DNA of 64,000 nt from Propionicimonas sp020161015 (GTDB taxonomy: Bacteria > Actinomycetota > Actinomycetes > Propionibacteriales > Propionibacteriaceae), in contig NZ_CAXWGX010000028.1 of the NCBI RefSeq assembly GCF_964266745.1, positions 62,001-126,000 of the forward strand, written 5' to 3'. The notes below the pieces were generated by a model. The model ran no database searches. It saw only the letters and a list, made by a program, of their open reading frames with translations, and was not told the origin of the DNA. Each line of letters begins with the position of its first letter. Within the stretch, counting starts at the first letter, position 1. The position numbers and the translations under genes were made by a program. Positions 16,545-24,250 of this stretch are shown here, in pieces.

Positions 16545-17588
16545 ATGAGCAGCCCTGCCGTGCGTACCCCTGTCCAGGCCCCGAGCAATGCCGCGTACGC
16601 CGCGGCCCGCACCCTCAGTGACGGTCAGGCCAAGCCGCTCGGCGCACTGGGCGACCTGGAGACGTTGGCGGCCTGGGTGGCGTCCTGCCAGGGCACCTGC
16701 CCGCCGCGCCAGCTCGACGACGTCCGCGTCATGGTGTTCGCCGGAGACCACGGGGTCTCCGCGGACGGGGTGTCGGCCTACCCGGCGGCGATCACGCCGG
16801 CGATGGTGTACGGGATCGCCAGCGGCCACGCCGGGGTGTCCGCGCTGGCCGCGGCCAACGACGTGACCGTGCGCATCTACGACCTGGGCGTGGCCGTCGA
16901 CTTCCCCGACCTGCCGGCGGAGATCAGCCGGTTCAAAGTCCGTCAGTCCTCCGGCGCGATCCACCTCACCGACGCGCTCACGCGCGCCGAGGTGGAACAG
17001 GCGCTGGCGGCCGGCGACACCATCGCCGCCGAGCAGATCGCGGACGGTGCCCAGCTGCTGATCTCCGGCGACCTCGGCATCGGCAACACCACCATCGCCG
17101 CCGCCCTGATCGCGGCGTCCCTGGGCGTGCCGGCCGCGGCCGTCACCGGGCGCGGCACCGGGATCGACGAAGGCACGCTGGCTCACAAGACCGCCCTGAT
17201 CGAGGCCGCGCTGGCCCGGGCGGGAGCGCGCGTGACCGATCCGGTCGAGCGGCTGGCCGCCCTCGGCGCCGCCGACTTCGCCGCAGCGGTCGGGTTCATC
17301 ACCGGTGCCGCGCGGCGCGGCGTGCCGGTTCTCCTGGACGGGGTGATCGCGGTCGCGGAAGCGCTGGTCGCCGAGGACTTCGCTCCCGGCACCAAGGCCT
17401 GGCTGCAGGCCGGCCACCGTTCCACCGAGCCCGGGCAGGCGCTGGCGCTGGACCGGCTCGGGCTCACGCCGCTGGTCGACTTCTCGATGCGGTTGGGTGA
17501 GGGCAGCGGCGCCGTCCTGGCGGTGCCGATGGTGCGCTCCGCTGTCGCCGCGCTCACCGGGATCGCCCAGCTCTCCGACCTGACGTGA
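16545..17588 (+). CDS. cobT: Nicotinate-nucleotide-dimethylbenzimidazole phosphoribosyltransferase (CobT)
   Basis: Makes alpha-ribazole phosphate from dimethylbenzimidazole and nicotinate mononucleotide for the lower ligand of B12. 347 residues: KPLGALGDLETLA, VFAGDHGVSADGVSAYP, GDLGIGNTT, and the C-terminal MRLGEGSGA whose glutamate is the catalytic base. Start ATG 16545 has AGGAG 9 nt upstream. Presence of CobT implies benzimidazolyl cobamide production. Confidence 0.95.
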   Translation: MSSPAVRTPVQAPSNAAYAAARTLSDGQAKPLGALGDLETLAAWVASCQGTCPPRQLDDVRVMVFAGDHGVSADGVSAYPAAITPAMVYGIASGHAGVSALAAANDVTVRIYDLGVAVDFPDLPAEISRFKVRQSSGAIHLTDALTRAEVEQALAAGDTIAAEQIADGAQLLISGDLGIGNTTIAAALIAASLGVPAAAVTGRGTGIDEGTLAHKTALIEAALARAGARVTDPVERLAALGAADFAAAVGFITGAARRGVPVLLDGVIAVAEALVAEDFAPGTKAWLQAGHRSTEPGQALALDRLGLTPLVDFSMRLGEGSGAVLAVPMVRSAVAALTGIAQLSDLT

Positions 17589-18122
17589 GCGCCCTCGCCG
17601 GGCTGCGACCGGCGGTGCGTTCGTTTGGTTCGTCCCTGGATGGCGGACTGGTGGTGCGATCAGGCCTTCCCCGAGTTCGAGCGTCGCCTGCTACGGCGGG
17701 CTGATTGATGGCCTGGGGGGGGCGACCCGGCGGATCGGCGCGTGCAGGTCGCGGCTTGTCCACGAGCCCACCGAGCGGTCATGAACTGAACAGAGCGCCC
17801 GGTGAGCGGCAGGTTCGTGCGGTCGAGGGGAGGTTCAGCTGCTCGCGCTTCGTCAACGATCGAGACCGTGGCTCTCGGTAGAACGGGCCGGTGTCTCAAT
17901 GGCGTCGACGCAACCCGTCGCCGGTGTGCCCTGAGTTCGGCGGCGCTCGGAACAAGGCGATTCTCATTTTCGAGGGAGAGTTGCTCAAACCAGCGGCGTT
18001 TGCAGCTCGCGCTGACGAGGGGGTTCGTTCCTGGCCGGCGATCCTCTAGGCCGATTCCGAGGCGTCTGGATGGTGCACGATGGCGCAAGCGGGGGGTTGG
18101 GAATCTCATCAGGCGATGATGC
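17589..18122. other. Gene-poor stretch, nothing recognised
   Basis: About 530 bp between cobT and the tRNA-Ala terminator. GC content is visibly lower than the surroundings. One 105-codon plus-strand open frame (17802-18119) gives an Arg/Ser-rich product with no recognised motif, and I do not call it a gene. No promoter, repeat or RNA fold stood out by eye. Confidence 0.6.
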
Positions 18123-18142
18123 AAGATGCCCTTGAGTAGGGC
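18123..18142 (-). terminator. Possible tRNA-Ala terminator
   Basis: On the minus strand GCCCT-ACTCA-AGGGC forms a 5-bp hairpin (18128-18142) followed by ATCTT. It lies 7 nt after the tRNA 3' end. The stem is short and the tail weak. Confidence 0.45.
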
Positions 18143-18148
18143 GGTTTG

Positions 18149-18224
18149 TGGTGGAGCTAAGGGGATTCGAACCCCTGACCTTCTCATTGCGAACGAGACG
18201 CGCTACCAACTGCGCCATAGCCCC
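18149..18224 (-). tRNA. tRNA-Ala (anticodon CGC)
   Basis: Full cloverleaf on the minus strand: acceptor GGGGCTA pairs with TAGCTCC, D-loop GCGCAGTTGGTAGCGC, anticodon arm TCTCG-TTCGCAA-TGAGA with anticodon CGC (a G-U closes the loop end), T-arm AGGGG-TTCGAAT-CCCCT, discriminator A, and an encoded CCA at 18149-18151. CGC reads GCG alanine codons, common in this GC-rich sequence. Confidence 0.95.
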
Positions 18225-18392
18225 AGGTGCTTCAACAGCCCGACCAGCCTAGCATCAGGGCCGCCCGCACAAGAAACCGGGAACGGGGGCGCAGCGAGGC
18301 CCGACCGCGGCCCCGGAGGAAGGGTGGCGATCCCGGCGCGGTGAGCGCCGGACACCCGTCCGTGCCTGCCCGGGGAATGGTAGGAATCGGGC

Positions 18393-19673
18393 ATGCATCC
18401 GGACCCGCGGGCCGAGCGGCTGATCCGCTACGGCGGCCATTTCTCCGACTTCGTGCCGGCGCGCGCGGCGGGCAGCTACCTCTACGCAGCAGACGGACGG
18501 GCGGTGCTCGACTTCACCTCGGGGCAGCTCAGCTCGATCCTCGGCCACAGCCACCCCGAGATCGTCGAGGTGGTGGCCGCGGCGGCCGCCGAGCTCGACC
18601 ACCTCTACTCGGGCATGCTGTCCGAGCCCGTCCTGCGCCTGGCGGAGGCGCTCACCGACCTCGCCCCGCCGCCGCTGGACCGGGTGATGCTGCTCAGCAC
18701 GGGCGCGGAGTCCAACGAGGCCGCCCTGCGGCTGGCCCGCCTGGTGACCGGGCGCCACGAGGTGGTCGCCTTCGCGCAGAGCTGGCACGGCGTCACCGGC
18801 GGGGCTGCCGCGAGCACCTACGCCTTCGGACGCCAGGGGTACGGCCCGCAGGGCGTCGGCCATCTCGCCATCCCGGCACCGGACCTCCTACGCGGCCCCT
18901 TCCGCCGTCCGGACGGCTACGACTGGCGCGCCGAGCTCGACTACGGGTTCGCCCTGGTCGACCGGCAGTCCACCGGCAGCCTCGCCGCGTTCATCGCCGA
19001 GCCGATCCTGAGCACCGGCGGCATGCTCGAGCTGCCCGAGGGCTACCTGGCGGCGCTCGCCGAGCACTGCCGGCGCCGCGGCATGCTGCTGATCCTCGAC
19101 GAGGCCCAGACCGGCATGGGCCGCACCGGCACCATGTTCGCCTTCGAGCGGGACGGCGTCGTGCCCGACATCCTCACGCTCAGCAAGACCCTCGGCGCCG
19201 GACTGCCGCTCGCGGCCGTCCTCACCTCGGCCGAGCTGGAGGAACGCGCCCACGAGCGCGGCTACCTCTTCTACACCACCCACGTCTCCGACCCGCTCCC
19301 GGCGGCGGTCGGTGCGAAGGTCATCGAGATCATCGTCCGCGACGGCCTCGTCGCCCGTGCCGCGGAGGCCGGCGCCCGCCTCAAGGCCGGGCTGACCGCG
19401 CTGATGGACGCCCACGAGTGCGTCGGCGACGTCCGTGGACGCGGGCTCCTGCTCGGCCTCGAGGTCGTCACCGACCGCGACACCATGGACGCCGACCACG
19501 CCAGGGGGGCCCGGATCACCGATCGCTGCCTCGAGCTCGGCCTGTCGATGAACATCGTGCAGCGCGAGGGGATGGGCGGGGTGTTCCGGATCGCGCCGCC
19601 GCTCACGGTCACCGACGCCGAACTCGACCGGGGGCTGGAGATCCTCGCCGAGGCCATCGCCACCACCGGCTGA
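18393..19673 (+). CDS. dgdA: 2,2-Dialkylglycine decarboxylase (class III aminotransferase)
   Basis: PLP enzyme that decarboxylates 2,2-dialkylglycines such as 2-aminoisobutyrate and transfers the amino group to pyruvate. 426 residues. Matches the well-known enzyme along its length: IRYGGHFSDF, LDFTSGQLSSILGHSHPE, FAQSWHGVTG, FIAEPILSTGGMLELP, LILDEAQTGMGRTGTMFA, PLP lysine in DILTLSKTLGAGLPLA, YLFYTTHVSDPLPAAV and MNIVQREGMGGVFRIAPPL. ATG 18393 follows TAGGAA by 6 nt, close to a leaderless arrangement. The usual LysR partner (DgdR) is not adjacent. Confidence 0.88.
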   Translation: MHPDPRAERLIRYGGHFSDFVPARAAGSYLYAADGRAVLDFTSGQLSSILGHSHPEIVEVVAAAAAELDHLYSGMLSEPVLRLAEALTDLAPPPLDRVMLLSTGAESNEAALRLARLVTGRHEVVAFAQSWHGVTGGAAASTYAFGRQGYGPQGVGHLAIPAPDLLRGPFRRPDGYDWRAELDYGFALVDRQSTGSLAAFIAEPILSTGGMLELPEGYLAALAEHCRRRGMLLILDEAQTGMGRTGTMFAFERDGVVPDILTLSKTLGAGLPLAAVLTSAELEERAHERGYLFYTTHVSDPLPAAVGAKVIEIIVRDGLVARAAEAGARLKAGLTALMDAHECVGDVRGRGLLLGLEVVTDRDTMDADHARGARITDRCLELGLSMNIVQREGMGGVFRIAPPLTVTDAELDRGLEILAEAIATTG

Positions 19674-19679
19674 CGCGAC

Positions 19680-20420
19680 TCAGCGCAGGTCGAGGCCCAC
19701 GACCGCCCCGATCACGGTGAGGGCCGGTGGCTCCACCCCTGCGGACGCGGCCAGCGACGGCAGGTCGGACACGGTGCCGCGGATCACCCGCTGCCGGGGG
19801 CTCGCCGCCTGGGCCACCACCGCGGCCGGCGTGGACGGGTCGAGCCCGCGCTCCACCAGCCCCGCGCAGATCGCGGGGAGCTGCTTCACGCCCATCAGCA
19901 CGACGATCGTCCCGCCGCCGGCGGCGAGCGCGTCCCAGTTCACGGTGGACGCGGGGTCGCCGGGCCCGACGTGCCCCGACACCACGGCGAAGCCCTGGCT
20001 GAGCCCGCGGTGGGTGAGCGGGATGCCGGCCAGTTCCGGGCCCGCCACCGCCGAGGTCACCCCGGGGACCACGCGGACCGGGATGCCGGCCTCGGCGCAC
20101 GCCAGCCACTCCTCCGAGCCGCGGCCCAGCACGAACGGGTCGCCGCCCTTCAGGCGCACGACCATCGACCCGGCAGCGGCGTGGCGCACCAGCAGTGCGT
20201 TGATCTCCGCCTGCGAAGTCTGGCGCCCCCGGGGGATCTTTGCCACGTCCACGAGCAGCGCCCCGGGTTTGGTCTCCTCCAGGCACGCCAGCGGTGCGAG
20301 GTGGTCGTAGAGCACCACGTCGGCCTCGCGCAGCGCCCGCAGGCCGCCGACGGTGATCAGGTCCGGGTCGCCGGGGCCACCTCCGACCAGCACCACCTCA
20401 CCGGGGGTGGGCCCGCTCAC
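19680..20420 (-). CDS. cobA: Uroporphyrinogen-III C-methyltransferase (CobA/SUMT)
   Basis: Methylates uroporphyrinogen III at C2 and C7 to precorrin-2, the branch point to cobalamin and siroheme. 246 residues: VLVGGGPGDPDLITVGGLRAL, VDVAKIPRGRQTSQAEIN, VVRLKGGDPFVLGRGSEE, VVPGVTSAVAGPELAGIPLTHRG. GTG start overlaps the sirC stop by 4 bp, so the two form a unit. Convergent with dgdA. Confidence 0.95.
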   Translation of the reverse strand: MSGPTPGEVVLVGGGPGDPDLITVGGLRALREADVVLYDHLAPLACLEETKPGALLVDVAKIPRGRQTSQAEINALLVRHAAAGSMVVRLKGGDPFVLGRGSEEWLACAEAGIPVRVVPGVTSAVAGPELAGIPLTHRGLSQGFAVVSGHVGPGDPASTVNWDALAAGGGTIVVLMGVKQLPAICAGLVERGLDPSTPAAVVAQAASPRQRVIRGTVSDLPSLAASAGVEPPALTVIGAVVGLDLR

Positions 20421-20884
20421 CCGGCGTCCCCGAGCAGGTCGAGCAGCCGGTCGCGCAGCGCCCGCGCCCGCAGCGGGTCGTGGGCGGTGAGCACGCCGAT
20501 CGTGGCGTCGCCGACGGTGCCGGTCGCCGGCGTCCAGGCCGAGCCGAGCCCGCCGGCATCCGCACGGACGCAGAACGTGTGGCGGGCCTCCGCGGCCGCG
20601 GCCACGGCGGCGTTGACCTCGGGGGAGTCCGTGGCGGCCAGCACGTACCAGGCGCCGTCCAGGTCGGACGGCTCGAACGCACGCGCCACCCAGCGGACGG
20701 TCCCGGCATCGGCCAGCGCGGCGAGGTCGGGGTGCAGCTGCGGTGCCACGACGGTGACCACCGCGCCCGCGGCCAGCAGCACAGGGACGCGACGCCGGTG
20801 GACGCCGCCACCGCCCACGGCCACGACCGGCCGTCCGGCCAGCAGCAGCCCGGCCAGGTACGCCGGTGCACCTCCAGCGCTCAT
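20417..20884 (-). CDS. sirC: Precorrin-2 dehydrogenase, stand-alone (SirC-type)
   Basis: 155-residue NAD-dependent dehydrogenase converting precorrin-2 to sirohydrochlorin. Rossmann motif VVAVGGGGVHRRRVP, then DLDGAWYVLAATD and AEARHTFCVRAD. By eye around two thirds of residues match the C-terminal half of the CbiX fusion at 675-1901, so it is a paralog. The family's usual C-terminal ferrochelatase-helper region is missing. GAGGAGG precedes ATG 20884, and TAGGGT farther upstream could be its -10. Co-transcribed with cobA, so it may serve siroheme as well as B12. Confidence 0.88.
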   Translation of the reverse strand: MSAGGAPAYLAGLLLAGRPVVAVGGGGVHRRRVPVLLAAGAVVTVVAPQLHPDLAALADAGTVRWVARAFEPSDLDGAWYVLAATDSPEVNAAVAAAAEARHTFCVRADAGGLGSAWTPATGTVGDATIGVLTAHDPLRARALRDRLLDLLGDAG

Positions 20885-20937
20885 CCGCCCTCCTCGGGTG
20901 GCACCCTAGCCTGCCCGTGCGCGGGAACGACGGGCGC

Positions 20938-21393
20938 TCACGCCAGCGGGAACACCAGGCGCGTCACCGTGGTGGCCGGATCCTCGTCCGGTTCGCTGAG
21001 GTAGAACTCGAACATCGAGCCGGTGAGTTCCACCTGCTGCTCCTCCAGCCAGGGCATCAGCTCGGCGTAGCTGTCCGAGAGCGTGTCGTACGGCCCGACA
21101 TGGGTGCCGACCGCCGCCGCCATGGCCGGACGCTGCGTCACGGTCACCCCGGGGACCTCGACGACGCGGTCCACCCCGAAGCCGATCTCGACGTCCACGA
21201 CGTCGGTCGGCATCCCGAAGTACTCGGCGTAGGCCGGCCCCACCAGGACCGCGCCCGCTCCCGCAGCGGCAGCGGCCACCGACGAGAAGGCGTGGTCGAA
21301 CACTGTGTGCAGTTCGGCCATCGGGACGTTCGAGCGCACCCCTGCGCTCACCCAGGCCTCCAGGTTCTCGATGTGTGGATCCACCCCGGCCAT
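20938..21393 (-). CDS. GyrI-like small-molecule-binding protein
   Basis: 151 residues with the GyrI/AraC-effector fold signature: alternating strands, PGVTVTQRPAMAAAVGTHVGPYDTL-type strand-turn-strand, and WLEEQQVELTGSMFEFYL near the C-terminus (the 'G-x-x-x-E-x-Y' end motif is common). No DNA-binding domain is present. Such single-domain proteins bind hydrophobic cations or hydrolyse small molecules; the ligand is unknown. GAGGAGG ribosome site precedes ATG 21393. Divergent from the leader peptide/ABC operon by 140 bp. Confidence 0.75.
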   Translation of the reverse strand: MAGVDPHIENLEAWVSAGVRSNVPMAELHTVFDHAFSSVAAAAAGAGAVLVGPAYAEYFGMPTDVVDVEIGFGVDRVVEVPGVTVTQRPAMAAAVGTHVGPYDTLSDSYAELMPWLEEQQVELTGSMFEFYLSEPDEDPATTVTRLVFPLA

Positions 21394-21521
21394 GCGCCTG
21401 CCTCCTCCTCCACGGGGTCGCCCTCCACGCTAGACCGGCGGTCCGGGCGCGTCGATACCACCCCGGGCACCCGCGGGCCGTACGGCGGACGCGGGGTGGC
21501 GCCACCCTGGAACCCGTCCGG

Positions 21522-21527
21522 TATCCT
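21522..21527 (+). promoter_or_regulatory. -10 element for the leaderless cysteine-rich leader ORF
   Basis: TATCCT followed by exactly 6 nt and ATG 21534. This spacing places the transcription start on the A of the ATG. No clear -35 hexamer is seen. Confidence 0.65.
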
Positions 21528-21533
21528 TCGCGC

Positions 21534-21602
21534 ATGCACAGCGACCGGATGCGTGGCCGAATGCCGGCCCCCTGCGGTGCCTGCTGTCGGTGTTGGTGCT
21601 GA
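21534..21602 (+). CDS. Cysteine-rich 22-residue leader peptide
   Basis: A short ORF of 22 codons whose last nine residues are CGACCRCWC (five cysteines at 14, 17, 18, 20 and 22), ending in TGA 113 bp before the ABC transporter lipoprotein gene. It has no ribosome site but has TATCCT 6 nt before its ATG, so it is probably leaderless. Leaderless polycysteine short ORFs are known in mycobacteria as cysteine-responsive attenuators of downstream sulfur operons. By analogy this would sense Cys-tRNA availability through ribosome movement. The region 21605-21700 contains a CTGGCG-CT-CGCCAG inverted repeat near 21658-21671. Real translation is unproven. Confidence 0.55.
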   Translation: MHSDRMRGRMPAPCGACCRCWC

Positions 21603-21715
21603 CCGAGCCCGACGACGAGGACGCCCTCGCGGTGTCCGCCCCGCTCACCCGCCCCTCCCTGGCGCTCGCCAGACCCGCAGCCCCGCCCGCACCACCGCAC
21701 AGGAGCACGACCGCC

Positions 21716-23278
21716 ATGACCCTGACCCGCCTCACCTCCCGCCTCGCCGCAGCGCTCGCCGTCCTCGCGCTGTCGGCCTGCGCCGCCGCCCCGTCCGCCA
21801 CCACCCCCGGGGCCTCGACGTCGGCGCCCGCGACACCGCAGCGCGGTGGGACGATCACCTACGGGCGCGCCGCGGCCGTCACCTCGTTCGACCTGAACAA
21901 CCAGATCACCGCCAACAACGCCTTCGCCATCGACAAGGTGTTCGAGCCGCTGGTCTCCTTCGACACGACCGGGAAGATCGTCCCCTGGCTGGCCGAGAAG
22001 TGGGACGTGAGCTCCGACCAGCTCACCTACGCCTTCACCCTCCGCGAGGGTCTCCAGTTCTCCGACGGCACCCCCGTGACCGCCAGGGACGCGAAGTTCT
22101 CCCTGGAGCGCCACCTCGAGGTGGAGGGGCCTCTGCCCCTGCAGGCGCCGATCGCGGGCATCACCGCCACCGACGACCGGACGCTGACGATCTCGCTGAA
22201 GAGCGCCTACACCCCGTTCCTTTCCGAGCTGTCGGGGTTCTCCAACGGGATCTTCCCCGCCGGCTTCGGCGGCCGCAGCGAGAAGGAGTTCTTCGCCGCG
22301 CCGGTCGGCACCGGCCCGTGGGTCGTCGAGTCCTGGGACCCCAGCGGTGACACCACCTTCCGTGCCAACCCCCACTACTGGCAGCAGGGCAAGCCGTACG
22401 CCGACACCCTGGTCTACAAGGTGGTCGCCGACGACACCCAGCGCATCCAGCAGCTCCAGGCGGGGCAGCTCTCCGGCATCGAGAACGTGGCGCCCGCCAC
22501 CATCGCCCCCCTCAAGGCCGACCCGAACGTGACCGTCTCCGAGCTGGGCTCCTGGGAGGTCGAGCAGGTGTTCTTCAACACCCAGAACGCCTACTTCGCC
22601 GACCGCCACGTCCGCCGTGCGATCGCCCTCTCGCTCGACCGGGACGCCCTCACGCAGGCCGTCACCTTCGGCGCGGCCCAGACGGTGAAGACCCTGATCC
22701 CGCCGACCATCCAGTACGCCGCCGACGTGAAGGCCCTCGACAACGACCCTGCCGCGGCGAAGGAGGAACTGGCCGCCTCCGCCTTCCCGCAGGGGTTCAC
22801 CGCGACCCTGCTGATCGCCTCCGGAAACTCGGTGCGAACGCAGGAGGCCCAGATCATCCAGGAGGCGGTCAAGCCGCTGGGGATCACCCTGAAGATCGAG
22901 TCGGTCGAGCTCAACGACTTCCGCGAGCGTTTCTTCGCCTACAAGTTCGACGCGATGATCAACTCCGGGCAGAGCGACGCGCCCGACCCCGACGGGCTGA
23001 TCGCCTTCCAAACCGATCCGGAGGGGTTCAGCAAGTCGTACTGGACGCACTACACCAACGACCGGGTCACCGCCCTGGCCGCGCAGGGACGCGCCACGCC
23101 CGACGGCGAGGAGCGGGCGCGGATCTACGCGGAGATCCAGCAGATCCTGGCCGACGACGTGCCCTACATCCCGCTCTACAACACCAAGAACGTGGTGGCG
23201 TCGCTGGCGTCCGTCCACGGGCTCACGCCGCGCATCAACGGCAGTGTCCTGTTCCAGGACGTCTGGCTCGCGCCCTAG
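21716..23278 (+). CDS. ABC transporter substrate-binding lipoprotein, family 5 (DppA/OppA-like)
   Basis: 520-residue solute-binding lipoprotein. Lipobox ALSAC near residue 22 anchors it outside the membrane. Family 5 features: GGTITYG, LAEKWDVSSDQLTYAFTLREG, FSDGTPVTARDAKFSLER, GTGPWVVESWDP, RANPHYWQQGKPY, VRRAIALSLDRDAL. Such proteins bind di/oligopeptides, nickel, glutathione or opines; the ligand cannot be read from sequence. ATG 21716 has AGGAG 10 nt upstream. First structural gene of a six-gene operon ending with an amidohydrolase, and possibly under attenuation by the upstream cysteine-rich leader. Confidence 0.92.
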   Translation: MTLTRLTSRLAAALAVLALSACAAAPSATTPGASTSAPATPQRGGTITYGRAAAVTSFDLNNQITANNAFAIDKVFEPLVSFDTTGKIVPWLAEKWDVSSDQLTYAFTLREGLQFSDGTPVTARDAKFSLERHLEVEGPLPLQAPIAGITATDDRTLTISLKSAYTPFLSELSGFSNGIFPAGFGGRSEKEFFAAPVGTGPWVVESWDPSGDTTFRANPHYWQQGKPYADTLVYKVVADDTQRIQQLQAGQLSGIENVAPATIAPLKADPNVTVSELGSWEVEQVFFNTQNAYFADRHVRRAIALSLDRDALTQAVTFGAAQTVKTLIPPTIQYAADVKALDNDPAAAKEELAASAFPQGFTATLLIASGNSVRTQEAQIIQEAVKPLGITLKIESVELNDFRERFFAYKFDAMINSGQSDAPDPDGLIAFQTDPEGFSKSYWTHYTNDRVTALAAQGRATPDGEERARIYAEIQQILADDVPYIPLYNTKNVVASLASVHGLTPRINGSVLFQDVWLAP

Positions 23279-23317
23279 CGTTCGCCAAGCCCGGCCCGCG
23301 GCGGGGAGAATCAGCCC

Positions 23318-24250
23318 ATGCGTTGGGTGGGGCGCTCGTTGCTCTCCGTCGTCCCGGTGGTGGTCGGCGTGGTGTTGTGCGTCTTCTTCCTGCTGCGGAT
23401 CGTGCCGGGCGACCCGGCGGCGATGATCCTCGGCGAGCGCGCGACGACCGCGTCCATCGAGGCGCTGCGGCACCGCCTGGGCCTCGACCTGCCCCTGGCC
23501 CAGCAGCTCTCGGACTGGCTGGTGGGCGTGTTCACCCGCGGTGACGTCGGCACGTCGCTGGTGACGTCGCAGCCCGTTCTCGGCCTCGTCGGCTCGCGCG
23601 CGGGCCTCACCGCGCTGCTCGTGCTGCTGAGCGTCGTGTTCACGGTGCTGATCGTGGTGCCTCTCGCCCTGCTCGCCGCCACCCACAAGGACGGGGTCCT
23701 GGACCACCTGGTGCGCATCGTCCCGACCGTCGGCATGGCGATGCCGGCCTTCTGGGTGGGCCTGATCCTCATCCTGCTGTTCGGCGTCCAGCTGCGCTGG
23801 CTGCCGGTGGGCGGGGTCGGGACGGGGCCGGGCGAGCCGCTGCGCAGCCTGGTGCTGCCGGCGCTGACCGTCGCGCTGGGCATGGCGCCGCCGCTGGTCC
23901 GCGCGCTTCGCGAACAACTCGTCGAGGTGCTCGACGCCGACTTCGTGGTCACGCTGCGCGCCGCGCGGCTGCCGTCCTGGCGGGTGCAGGCCCACGTGCT
24001 GCGCAACGCCGCCGTCCCGACCGTGTCGCTGCTGGGGCTCAACGTCGCCTACCTGATCGGCGGCACGCTGGTGGTCGAGAAGGTCTTCGCCCTGAACGGG
24101 CTGGGTGCGCTGCTGTTCTCCTCGATCAGCTCCCGCGACTTCCCGGTCGTGCAGGGCATCGCCCTGGTGCTGGCGCTGGCCGTCGTCGGCGTCTCGCTGC
24201 TGACCGACGGGCTCGTCGCCCTGCTCGACCCGAGGGTGCGCACGGCATGA
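23318..24250 (+). CDS. ABC transporter permease, DppB type
   Basis: 310-residue inner-membrane permease with six hydrophobic segments. N-terminal RWVGRSLLSVVPVVVGV and FFLLRIVPGDPA are the DppB signature, with the EAA-loop region LRAARLPSWRVQAHVLRNA near residues 210-230. Overlaps the next permease by 4 bp (ATGA). 39 bp separate it from the binding-protein gene. Confidence 0.92.
   Translation: MRWVGRSLLSVVPVVVGVVLCVFFLLRIVPGDPAAMILGERATTASIEALRHRLGLDLPLAQQLSDWLVGVFTRGDVGTSLVTSQPVLGLVGSRAGLTALLVLLSVVFTVLIVVPLALLAATHKDGVLDHLVRIVPTVGMAMPAFWVGLILILLFGVQLRWLPVGGVGTGPGEPLRSLVLPALTVALGMAPPLVRALREQLVEVLDADFVVTLRAARLPSWRVQAHVLRNAAVPTVSLLGLNVAYLIGGTLVVEKVFALNGLGALLFSSISSRDFPVVQGIALVLALAVVGVSLLTDGLVALLDPRVRTA

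Noticed and set aside
17802..18119. 105-codon plus-strand gene
   Set aside because: No ribosome site, no motif, Arg/Ser-rich product; reverse frames look like usual tRNA-adjacent noise.
18126..18344. Small protein overlapping the tRNA-Ala
   Set aside because: Antisense of the tRNA gene; its start spells tRNA complement.
20906..23995. Minus-strand open frame of over 1,000 codons
   Set aside because: Antisense to the GyrI-like/ABC genes; product is Gly/Arg/Asp-rich with no motif, a frame kept open by high GC at codon third positions.
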